Shown here piece by piece: positions 19,525-27,514 of a DNA stretch of 64,000 bases. The translations under genes and the position numbers were made by a program. Within the stretch, counting starts at the first letter, position 1; each line of letters opens with the position of its first letter. Below the pieces are notes generated by a model that saw only the letters and a program-made list of their open reading frames with translations, had not been told where the DNA came from and searched no databases. The DNA lies in assembly GCF_003994255.1 (NCBI RefSeq), contig NZ_ML133853.1:279474-343473 (forward strand). Direction: 5' to 3'. The DNA comes from Brachybacterium paraconglomeratum. GTDB lineage: Bacteria; Actinomycetota; Actinomycetes; Actinomycetales; Dermabacteraceae.

Positions 19525-21355
19525 GCTTATCTCCCTTGTCGGTTGGCCATCGACCCTGCACGAGTCCCGCGAGCCTGGGGACGAGCCAGTACCCACCTGG
19601 GCCGATCTCCAAGTCGCGGGTGTCATCGGGGTCGCCGGCGACGGTCTCTATCGATGTCACTCGGGCTCCTTCGAAGGTCTCCGGCCACGGGGACCCGGAC
19701 TTGAAGAGAAGGCGGTTTTTCACGGCCCACGAGAACGACTCCGTCATCTGCCCGAGAACGGTCTCCTGATAGCGGATCCAGTACGTGCCGAGCTGAGCCC
19801 TACCGGGTTGTGCGTCGAGCACGAGTTCGACGGCACGACCGATCGGCTCCCCTGCCATGAGCAATTTCTGGGCTCGGAGGGCTTCGTCCGGGCTGTCGAA
19901 CGACGGGTAGATCGTGTGGACGTCCTCGTTCGTCACTTCGATGCGGCGGGGGTATGGCTTGCCCCGACCCCGGAAGCGGAACTCCCACCAACGCTCGTCG
20001 ATCTTCTTCGCATAGCCGTTCTCCGAAGGGATCTCCGGGACGATGAACAGGGACTCCCGCGCGCGACTGGATGCGACGTACTTCTGCCGGAGCGTCCTCC
20101 AGGTCACCTCGCTCGCCGCGGAGCCAGGTCCGGGGACCAGGTCGATGACGTGGTCGAACTCGAGGCCTTTCGCGCGATGCACTGTACTGGCGGTGACGGC
20201 GGCGCCGTCCTTCGGTGAGAGGCCTAGGGGGATGATCCCGTTCTGAAGTCTTCGGGAGAGACGTCGCATGTCGAGCGTTCGATGGTCACGGCGGTCTGCT
20301 TCCGCGTCCTTGAGCAGTCGCCACGCGTCTATCGGATGGTCGGTCGCACGCTCGAGGGATTCGATGACCTCGTCGCGGCTGAGAGTCCGGGCGTCGAGTT
20401 CGGCGAGGGCGGTCGCGACCCACGGTGCGATGCCGAGATCCTTCGCGCGTCGTCGGATGACGTGCTCAACATCGAGCTCGTGCAGCTGTTCAGACGCCAG
20501 AAGAACCGCATAGTTAGTAGCGGCGAGAACTGCAGTCGTCTCGCCGTCCTCGAGCTCGAGGTACCCCATCAAGTGGCTGAGCCCAGAGCGTGTGTAACGT
20601 CCGGTCGCGTCACGGTGTCGGTAGGAATCAAGGAGCTGATGCGCCTCCCCGGCTTTCGAACCGTCGGTCGAGAGTGTGCGGAGTCGATCACCGACCACGA
20701 TCAACGATCGTAGGCGGTCGCTGGTTGCCCGATAGTGGCCAGTCAGCTCAAATCGCTCGGCACCGTGATCGTACGCGAGTGCGTCGAGCAACTCTGCTGA
20801 GGTGCGCTTGGAGACCGATGCGTCTTCATCGAGCTGGAAGTCGTAGATTCCTTGTAGCGGATCACCGAGAACCGTGAAGCCGCACTCCTCGGCAGCACTG
20901 ATGAGAGCGAGGACCAGCTCTGCACGGTCCCCGACCAGATCTTGGCTCTCGTCGACGATCACGTGGGCGAGATCCTCGACTTCTGCCTCTCCGGATTCGA
21001 TGATCTCGGTCGCACGGCGGATTCGCGCCTCGAACCCTCTGACGGCTTCGAGTTCCCCGTGTTGGGAAAGGATCTGCGCGGCGAAGGAATCGAAGGTGCG
21101 GATCCGGATGGACGCGAGTCCCGCCTCTCGAGCCCGTCGTCGGACAGTGTCGACCGCTGCGCGCGAGAAGCTGAGGACAACCACGTCGTCCTGGACGGAG
21201 ATTCCGTCTTCCGAAAGGGCCTGGAGGCGTGCCAGGACGGTTTCCGTCTTGCCCTGGCCAGCGGCCGCTGTGACGATGAGGCGGTCCTCAGGCCCGGCCT
21301 CGGCGACCCGACGCTGGCTTGCGTCAAGGACCGGGGAGGGCTCCTCGGGACTCAC
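19517..21355 (-). CDS. UvrD-like superfamily 1 helicase in DISARM operon
   Basis: A 612-aa SF1 helicase. Walker A is TAAAGQGKTETVLARL (about 28-44); motif II is HVIVDESQDL; GDPLQGIYDFQ follows; motif V is HRAKGLEFDHVIDLV and motif VI is YVASSRARESLFIV. It lacks the long 1B/2B insertions of full UvrD and has an alpha/beta C-terminal tail of about 150 residues that I do not recognise. It overlaps the upstream HSP90-like/helicase gene by 4 nt (start codon inside the stop) and drmA by 8 nt, so it is part of one coupled transcript. It sits in the operon position where class 2 DISARM usually has drmE. Whether it is a divergent functional equivalent cannot be decided without structure comparison. 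Confidence 0.85.
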   Translation of the reverse strand: MSPEEPSPVLDASQRRVAEAGPEDRLIVTAAAGQGKTETVLARLQALSEDGISVQDDVVVLSFSRAAVDTVRRRAREAGLASIRIRTFDSFAAQILSQHGELEAVRGFEARIRRATEIIESGEAEVEDLAHVIVDESQDLVGDRAELVLALISAAEECGFTVLGDPLQGIYDFQLDEDASVSKRTSAELLDALAYDHGAERFELTGHYRATSDRLRSLIVVGDRLRTLSTDGSKAGEAHQLLDSYRHRDATGRYTRSGLSHLMGYLELEDGETTAVLAATNYAVLLASEQLHELDVEHVIRRRAKDLGIAPWVATALAELDARTLSRDEVIESLERATDHPIDAWRLLKDAEADRRDHRTLDMRRLSRRLQNGIIPLGLSPKDGAAVTASTVHRAKGLEFDHVIDLVPGPGSAASEVTWRTLRQKYVASSRARESLFIVPEIPSENGYAKKIDERWWEFRFRGRGKPYPRRIEVTNEDVHTIYPSFDSPDEALRAQKLLMAGEPIGRAVELVLDAQPGRAQLGTYWIRYQETVLGQMTESFSWAVKNRLLFKSGSPWPETFEGARVTSIETVAGDPDDTRDLEIGPGGYWLVPRLAGLVQGRWPTDKGDKHD

Positions 21356-24300
21356 TCGCCCACCCTCGTCTTGTCCCAGAGGTACGAGAATTCCGTGTAC
21401 GCCAGGTTGTTACCGAAGTTCTCCAAGTTGTCCTTGATGTTGACGATGAGTACCTCTTCGGAACCGCCGTTCCTCGGGCCGCGGAGCCCTCGCCCGATCA
21501 TCTGGATGTACCGGTTCGGGGAGAAGGTGGGCCTACAGAGATAGACCGAGTCCACCTGCGGAGCATCGAATCCCTGACTGAGAACGTCGAAGTTGGTGAG
21601 TACCTGGAGGTCCCCGTCGCGGAACTGTTTGATCAACCGCCGTCGGTGTGACATGGAGGTACCGCCCCAAATGGCTGCCGACGGTATGCCCCGTGCGTCC
21701 AGGACCGCAGCGAGTGCTTGTGCGTGTTTCACGGAGGCGGCGAACACGATTGCATGTTCGAAGTTGTCCTGATTGCTCTCGATGTGTCGGAGGATTCGCT
21801 GGTTCCTCGCTTCGTCAAGACTGAGCGAGTCGAGATCGATGCGGTCGTCGAGCATCGTTCGCTTGTCTCCCGACGCAGCGGGGGCGATGGTCGAATCATG
21901 ACGTTGTTTGAGGATCGACCCTTGGAGCTCCGCCTGTCGCACTTGCGCGAGGACGCCGACGGATTGCAGGTATTCGTGCGCGTTGTTCGCGGTGAAGTAG
22001 CTGGATGGCTCCAGGAGATTGCCACCGAATCGGTTGACCAGAGCCTGGGTCTCCTGCTCGTTGGTTCCTCTGAAGGGTGTCGCCGTCAGGCCCAGCAGGG
22101 GCTTTCCCTGCTGGACCGTGGACCGGCCGAACCATCTGAGGACTGTTGTATATGACCTCGTCGTCGCACCGTGAGCTTCGTCGATGACAACGACCTCAGG
22201 GTTCCGGAGCCAGCCGTATTTCGCTGCGGTCGGAGATTTCTTGTCCGCCGAGGCGATCCTCGTGAGCGTTTGGATCGTGGCCACAACGACGTGCAGTCTG
22301 GCGTCCTCCTCGACGATGGATCGACCATCCCAGAGTCGGCTCAGCACGAGACGCTCCCCGGGGATCCCGAGGGCGGGCCATGCGCTCGACCATGCTTCGA
22401 CTGCCTGCTCGCACAGCTCGTCGGACTGCGCGATCCAGACCAACACGCTGCGGTTCGTGTCCAAGGAACGCACGTACTCGATCAGGCTTTGGACGGCGAC
22501 CCGGGTCTTCCCGGCACCCGTCGGGAGTTGTAGGACACCCTTGTTCTTGCCGGGAGCATCCGAGAGCATCTCGAGTACTTGGCCCGACGCCTCCCGCTGA
22601 TAGTCATGAAGTTCCTTGAAACCGACCGGACCGAGTATCTCTTCCCGGGCGGGCTTTCTCGGCTCTGCGGCCCGGAACACGTCCTCACTGAAGCCGAGCT
22701 CGGCGAGGTCCTTCCTCTTGGCGTCCTTGATCCAGGTGCTTGCATCATCGGCCTCGGGGATCGCTGCCCGGACCGCAGCCCAGAGATCCGAGCCGTGGAC
22801 ATTCTGAGCCATCCGGAACAGCAGGTCGTCGGTGACCTCGATCCCCTCCGTGGCGAGGAGTTCCAGGGCTGTGGTCGGGACGATCTCACGGAGACCGTCA
22901 GTCCCGATCAGCGAGAGGATCCTTTCCTGGTCGCTGCGGAGCGATCGAAGATGTTCCCAGTAGTCCTCTCGGCGCGCATCTTCTTCCGCCGTTCGCATTG
23001 CATCGAGCACCTCTACCGGTGGCCGTGAGGAGCCGACATGTTCCAGGAGCTGCGTGACGAGCCCCGAGGTGGCCAGGGAGTCACGGTGGTAGATGGACTT
23101 GCTCGCGGGATCGACGAGCAGCGAGTATCCCTCCTCGACGGTCTCGATCTCGTCGAAGTCGTTGACTGTCACGTGGCCGAGCTTCTTCACTGGCACGAGC
23201 GTATACGAGTTCAGTTTGCGAAGCTTTCCCTCATGGTCGGAGAGATACGGGAATCGGGACCTGACCTTCTCCGTGGGCGCGGAATCGGCCTGGACCTGGC
23301 GGATCGACGTGGTGAACCTGATCGTACGGAACGGGATCTCCCAGGTGTCCTCGAGAGCGACGTCGAGGGCAAGCTGGCCGGCCCGGACGATCCCGAACTC
23401 CGTGTGTTTCCCGAGATGCTCGGCCGTCGGCGCATCACCGGGGACGATGCATTCACCAACGGGCAGCCGCCCGACCCTGTCCCCGCCGATGATGGCGACG
23501 AGATCCGAGGGGCGTCTTGCGCGGGCGGATGCAGCGTGACCGTAGAGCAGGTGCAGGTCGCTCACCGGGAGTGCAGATTCCGCCGCCCTGAGCAGCGATG
23601 CCCATCCGGCATTCGTGAACTCGGTCGGAAGGTCGAGTGGCTCCGTGGAGAAATCGTCGCGATTCTCCAACGGGATCGGAAGGATCTCCGGTGGGATCCC
23701 TGCGACATGGTCACAACATGCGCTGGTGGGGAGGGTTCCGTAGTGCGTCCTCAGTGCGCCCCGTTGCCTGATCCAGTGGACGTCGGGCGAGTCGACTTCA
23801 AGGGACTCCTTACGGGTGAGGATCGAACCGGTGTCCCCGGGGAAGCTCACCTCGAAGGAGATGGTGACGGAATTCTGCGGGCGCGACAGGAGTTCCACGG
23901 TCGCGACGGCCCGTGCCTCGAGGCTGGCGGAGTCGAGCTCTCTGAGCCTGGGGGTTTGGAACACTTCGCCGCTGTCAATCGCGGACGTCGTCGCACCGGC
24001 GCCGAGGTGCTCTACCGCGTAGCGGTTCACTCGTTCCCGACACATCCTGATCCAGTCCTCGTCCGTCGCGCGCATCGGGATCCGCTGCTGAGCCGGGAGC
24101 CTCGAGGGGATGTCGAGGGCCCGTGCCGAGTTCGCGTCGAAGAACGGGTGGTCGTTGGCGATCGTGACGTCGGAGTCGTCCGGGCGTCGGGGGTCGAGGA
24201 GGACCCCGCTCCGCCAGGCGGACCTGAGGGGGAGCCGGGAGCCCGAGTTAGTGCGGACCGTGAGGGCCCCCTCCGGGTCATGTGCGCGAAGGGTCTGGAT

Positions 24301-26124
24301 CACCTCTTGTGCCGGGTACTGCGTCGCCGAGCTCCAGAACCTCTCGGCGAGTGCACCATCGTCAGGATCCGAGAGCGCGTCCCGCAGGATGCGCTCGAGA
24401 TGAGCCGTCCCGTCGAGTGGGCGAGCTCCGTACCCCCGGAGGATCTGACTGATGCCGGGAACCGAGACGAACTCCAGGGCGAGCACACCGGCGTCGGTGC
24501 TGTCGGCGTCAGCGGGGAAGTACATCTTCGAAGAGAGTGAGCCGACCTCACCGTTGGCGAACGGGATGATGGGCGCGGATCGTACCTGCTCCATGAGATC
24601 CGGCTCGTACTTGTGTTCTCCACTGATTAGGAGGTGTGCGAACCTCGTTGCGGCCGTGTATCCGTCGAGGGTGGCGGGTTCGACGAGTCCGGCAACCAAC
24701 GTGCCGAAGTTCGCAGGCAGGATTTCTTTGGCGTTCTGCATACGTTTGATCACCGACGGGCGGAAATTACCCTCGACTGCCTTCTCATGGACCCACTCCG
24801 TGATCCCCAACGCGCGTGCACTCTCGCGCCAAGCAGTGAGCGTCCCATCGGAGTCACCCCTGAAGTGGGGATACGAACGCACCTCATCGATCCGTCGGAG
24901 CTCCCCGTCCAGGTTCGGGACGAACGGGATCTGCGTGATGAACTCCGTGAGTGGATCGACCACCTTGTTCCTGATCCAAGGGGCGTCTTCCCTTCCTCGT
25001 GCGGGAAGGAACAGGAAGTGGCCAGCTGGATCTTCCTCGGTGCGAAGCTCTGGGATCGCGGCGAGCATCAACCGGGCGATCGCCTTGGTCAGAATTTCTT
25101 CGTTGTAGACGTCCTCAAGGACGGAGACGCGGTCGTCGTTCATCTTGAACGCGGCATTGATGATGCCGGGGATCGTGATCTCGGTCTTCGTGGGGAAGTA
25201 GTTCCACAGGCCGTAACTCGTCCGGTAGCCGGACCCTACCTGGGTCGGGACGGCCCAGGAGACGGAGATCGCCTCCCGCGCGTGGACGGACCCGGCATCC
25301 TTCAGTGCCTTGGCGCTGGGTCTGTGTTCCGTTGTGACGACGAGCCACTCCTCAGTGGAGCGTCCGTCGTCAAGGGTGATCGTGGTGTTCCCCGACGCGG
25401 TGGTCGACCTGATCGCGGACCAGGATGAGGACTCCCCAGTTACCTCGTTGTCAATGCGGAGCTCGCGTACCTTCGGAGTGAACAGGAGGAAGTGGTGGGG
25501 GAACGACGAGAGTTGGTCGGAGAGTTGTCTCCTCACGTCCGCGTCTCGGAGGGGGAGCCGTACTGTCGTTGCAGAACTGCGGCGAAGCCTGTCGAGGACG
25601 GGGTCGTCAGCGCGTTCGGCCGCGGCATCCAGGACGTACGGGAGACGTAGCACGGGATATGAAGCGAGGCCGGGGAGGACTTGTTCGAGTTCGCGACGGC
25701 TTCGAACGGCGTCGAAGCCGAACGCGGAGGTGCCGGAGAAGATTTGAGGCGCATCGGAGACCTGCAGGACGGACTTGAAGCCGAGCCCGAAGCGTCCAAT
25801 CTGATCGTCCCGTTTGTCGGACATATTTGAGTGCAGGAGCGTGCGTATGTCGGCCGTCCCGAAGGGTCTGCCCTCGTTCGCGACGTACAGGGCATCTTCG
25901 GTGAGGGAGACCTGAATCAGGCCGCCTGTGGGCCCGAGGGCGTCCACGGCGTTCTGGATGAGCTCCTGGACTTGCTTCTGACGGTACCCGCCTTGGACGA
26001 TCGCTTGTTCCTGGCCGGCATTCTCCCGGATGTTGTCGGGACGTACCCTGTAGGAGGCCAGCGTCGAAGCGTGCTCCGCCTCGATGAATGCTGCGTGGCT
26101 CGAGATGACATTCGTGGTCGACAT
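21352..26124 (-). CDS. HSP90/sacsin-like ATPase fused to SF2 DEAD helicase
   Basis: A 1590-aa fusion and the first gene of the left arm. The N-terminal GHKL ATPase domain (about 25-260) shows the N-box QELIQNAVDAL and the lid glycines GRFGLGFKSVL, as in sacsin-type HSP90-like modules of defence proteins. A middle region of about 900 residues has no motif I know. The C-terminal ~400 residues form a type III restriction-like SF2 helicase: LPTGAGKTRVA, VIDEAHGATT, LTATPFRGT and QMIGRGLRGPRN. The start at 26124 is supported by GGAAGG upstream, whereas the longer frame is not. Inference: it may sense or unfold an invading component and couple this to DNA translocation. The family is recognisable by domains, but its role with DrmAB is not established. 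Confidence 0.85.
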   Translation of the reverse strand: MSTTNVISSHAAFIEAEHASTLASYRVRPDNIRENAGQEQAIVQGGYRQKQVQELIQNAVDALGPTGGLIQVSLTEDALYVANEGRPFGTADIRTLLHSNMSDKRDDQIGRFGLGFKSVLQVSDAPQIFSGTSAFGFDAVRSRRELEQVLPGLASYPVLRLPYVLDAAAERADDPVLDRLRRSSATTVRLPLRDADVRRQLSDQLSSFPHHFLLFTPKVRELRIDNEVTGESSSWSAIRSTTASGNTTITLDDGRSTEEWLVVTTEHRPSAKALKDAGSVHAREAISVSWAVPTQVGSGYRTSYGLWNYFPTKTEITIPGIINAAFKMNDDRVSVLEDVYNEEILTKAIARLMLAAIPELRTEEDPAGHFLFLPARGREDAPWIRNKVVDPLTEFITQIPFVPNLDGELRRIDEVRSYPHFRGDSDGTLTAWRESARALGITEWVHEKAVEGNFRPSVIKRMQNAKEILPANFGTLVAGLVEPATLDGYTAATRFAHLLISGEHKYEPDLMEQVRSAPIIPFANGEVGSLSSKMYFPADADSTDAGVLALEFVSVPGISQILRGYGARPLDGTAHLERILRDALSDPDDGALAERFWSSATQYPAQEVIQTLRAHDPEGALTVRTNSGSRLPLRSAWRSGVLLDPRRPDDSDVTIANDHPFFDANSARALDIPSRLPAQQRIPMRATDEDWIRMCRERVNRYAVEHLGAGATTSAIDSGEVFQTPRLRELDSASLEARAVATVELLSRPQNSVTISFEVSFPGDTGSILTRKESLEVDSPDVHWIRQRGALRTHYGTLPTSACCDHVAGIPPEILPIPLENRDDFSTEPLDLPTEFTNAGWASLLRAAESALPVSDLHLLYGHAASARARRPSDLVAIIGGDRVGRLPVGECIVPGDAPTAEHLGKHTEFGIVRAGQLALDVALEDTWEIPFRTIRFTTSIRQVQADSAPTEKVRSRFPYLSDHEGKLRKLNSYTLVPVKKLGHVTVNDFDEIETVEEGYSLLVDPASKSIYHRDSLATSGLVTQLLEHVGSSRPPVEVLDAMRTAEEDARREDYWEHLRSLRSDQERILSLIGTDGLREIVPTTALELLATEGIEVTDDLLFRMAQNVHGSDLWAAVRAAIPEADDASTWIKDAKRKDLAELGFSEDVFRAAEPRKPAREEILGPVGFKELHDYQREASGQVLEMLSDAPGKNKGVLQLPTGAGKTRVAVQSLIEYVRSLDTNRSVLVWIAQSDELCEQAVEAWSSAWPALGIPGERLVLSRLWDGRSIVEEDARLHVVVATIQTLTRIASADKKSPTAAKYGWLRNPEVVVIDEAHGATTRSYTTVLRWFGRSTVQQGKPLLGLTATPFRGTNEQETQALVNRFGGNLLEPSSYFTANNAHEYLQSVGVLAQVRQAELQGSILKQRHDSTIAPAASGDKRTMLDDRIDLDSLSLDEARNQRILRHIESNQDNFEHAIVFAASVKHAQALAAVLDARGIPSAAIWGGTSMSHRRRLIKQFRDGDLQVLTNFDVLSQGFDAPQVDSVYLCRPTFSPNRYIQMIGRGLRGPRNGGSEEVLIVNIKDNLENFGNNLAYTEFSYLWDKTRVGE

Positions 26125-26317
26125 TCGGCCCTTCCGCCCCGAGGACTTGGATGCTTCCAAGTGTAGGGAAGGGGTCAGACGCTCGGTGCCTGATCCGATG
26201 AACGAGATCGGAAACTCCCCGCAAGCCGTTCCATGCTGGCCCGGCCAGCAGTATCTCGAGTGCATGACTTCGGGGTTGGCTCCGCCGGGCGCGGGCGAGG
26301 GCCAGCTGTGTCGTCGG

Positions 26318-26359
26318 TGCGCGCCCCTCGGCGGGTCCGGGCCCGCCGAGGGGCGCGCA
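26318..26359. promoter_or_regulatory. Perfect 18-bp inverted repeat between divergent defence arms
   Basis: The arm TGCGCGCCCCTCGGCGGG (26318-26335) pairs perfectly with 26342-26359 across a 6-nt loop. It lies in the 280-nt region between the divergent left arm (start 26124) and vsr (start 26405). There is no T-run on either side and no gene ends here, so a rho-independent terminator is unlikely. A regulator-binding site or an mRNA leader hairpin in front of vsr is more plausible. The arms are seen directly; the role is inference. Confidence 0.6.
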
Positions 26360-26404
26360 TCATTGAACAGTAAGGATCGCGGGACGGTTGAAGGAGAGGT
26401 CGCA

Positions 26405-26818
26405 GTGGACGAGGAGAGCGCCGCGGTGGTGGCCTCGCGGATGAGCCGGCAGCGCCGACGGGATACCGAGCCCGAGATGCTCGTCCGTCGGGAGCTGCAC
26501 CGACGTGGTTACCGATTTCGAGTGGATCATCCGCTTCCCGGTATGGTGCGACGCCGTGGCGACATCGTGTTCACGCGTGCACACCTTGTCGTCATGATCG
26601 ATGGATGCTTCTGGCACGCGTGCCCACTTCACGGCACTCTCCCGGCCACCAGGCGGGAATGGTGGGAGGCAAAACTGGCGAAGAATACCGAGCGGGACCG
26701 GGACACCGACGCTCGACTCACCGAAACAGGGTGGGACGTCCTCCGGTTCTGGGAACACGAACCATTCAAGGACGTGGCGGACGACATCGAGGCGAAATAC
26801 GCAGAGATCCTCGGCTGA
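26405..26818 (+). CDS. vsr: Very short patch repair endonuclease Vsr
   Basis: A 137-aa protein matching the full Vsr length. Landmarks are SRMSRQRRRDTEPE at the N-terminus, the catalytic-core GDIVFTRAHLVVMIDGCFWH, a zinc-ligand-like C-P-x-H (ACPLHG) and the C-terminal WDVLRFWEHE. Vsr nicks T:G mismatches that arise when 5-methylcytosine deaminates, starting repair and protecting the methylation target from mutation. Its presence fits the m5C methyltransferase in the same island. GTG 26405 is chosen because GGAGAGG lies just upstream and the protein begins in register with the family; the open frame extends further but would add unrelated sequence. It is convergent with the EVE-like gene, 20 nt apart. 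Confidence 0.9.
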   Translation: MDEESAAVVASRMSRQRRRDTEPEMLVRRELHRRGYRFRVDHPLPGMVRRRGDIVFTRAHLVVMIDGCFWHACPLHGTLPATRREWWEAKLAKNTERDRDTDARLTETGWDVLRFWEHEPFKDVADDIEAKYAEILG

Positions 26819-26838
26819 TCATCGGTCCGGGTGTGGTC

Positions 26839-27384
26839 TCACGAGGCAGCCAGGGCAGGAGCCAACTGCGGATGATGCTGCCCGATCAGTTCCACATCTC
26901 GCACCGTCAGTTTCGTCAGGTATCGCGTCATCGGCTTCAAACCTGTCTTGGGGAACTGCCAAGGTGAGTACAGAGGCGAGGGCAGTACGTCCGTCTCGAG
27001 CTCCTGCTGGTGGGTGCGGAACTCGCCTTCGAGCTCCTTGAGGTCCCGGAGCAGGATCGGACGCCGCAAGAAGTTCCTCGGCGTCACCGGGATCTCCACG
27101 CACAGCTTTCCGTCCCACAGTTGGTCGGATCGGCGGGCACCACCGATCACCCGCGACACTGCATAGATGCCGCCGCGTTTCGGCCCGGCCTCCGGATGAC
27201 GCTCGGAGTACCAGCGGAAGACGACGTCGCCCACCTCGACGCCGTGCATCGTCGCGTACGTGGAATTGTCCGGCGCGATGAGCTTGTCGCCGTACGAGTC
27301 GGTCTTCAGCTGTTCGATCCAGAACCGCTCGGAGCGATCGCCGCTCCACCAGAACTCGTGCTGTCGGGCTGGTCTCGGCGTCAT
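26839..27384 (-). CDS. EVE-like (PUA-fold) modified-base reader domain protein
   Basis: A 181-aa protein whose N-terminal 120 residues look like an EVE/PUA-fold domain: an FWW opening (HEFWWSGDRSERFW), a central VEVGDVVFRWYSE strand-loop and GGIYAVSRVIGGA, where a family member would have an aromatic cage. The C-terminal ~60 residues are helical. EVE domains bind modified cytosines in DNA and are often encoded beside restriction and defence genes. It is divergent from drmD (130 nt) and convergent with vsr. The ATG at 27384 begins MTPRPARQ; the longer frame upstream runs over the drmD promoter region. Assignment to the EVE superfamily rests on pattern rather than alignment and is moderately sure; ligand specificity is unknown. 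Confidence 0.65.
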   Translation of the reverse strand: MTPRPARQHEFWWSGDRSERFWIEQLKTDSYGDKLIAPDNSTYATMHGVEVGDVVFRWYSERHPEAGPKRGGIYAVSRVIGGARRSDQLWDGKLCVEIPVTPRNFLRRPILLRDLKELEGEFRTHQQELETDVLPSPLYSPWQFPKTGLKPMTRYLTKLTVRDVELIGQHHPQLAPALAAS

Positions 27385-27447
27385 GTCCGGATCGTACCCA
27401 CGGGTCTTGCGCCGAGGTGACGGTTCCGCTGGTCCGAATGTCAGGGC

Positions 27448-27478
27448 TCGACAACAGAATGCTCCACAATGGCATAAA
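27448..27478 (+). promoter_or_regulatory. Candidate promoter of the right defence arm
   Basis: TCGACA (27448-27453, one mismatch to the TTGACA consensus) lies 19 nt before CATAAA (27473-27478). A short inverted pair, CTCGAC at 27447 and GTCGAG at 27479, brackets the elements and could be an operator. The sequence is locally A/T-rich compared with the surroundings and sits 37 nt before the drmD start. The long spacer makes this a tentative call. Confidence 0.35.
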
Positions 27479-27514
27479 GTCGAGTGACGAGCGTCGTCGC
27501 CGGGAGGGTATCGA

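Noticed and set aside
12818..26124. DrmC (phospholipase D) gene
   Set aside because: I looked for HxK(x4)D motif proteins in the island genes and found none. All large frames are accounted for by other families.
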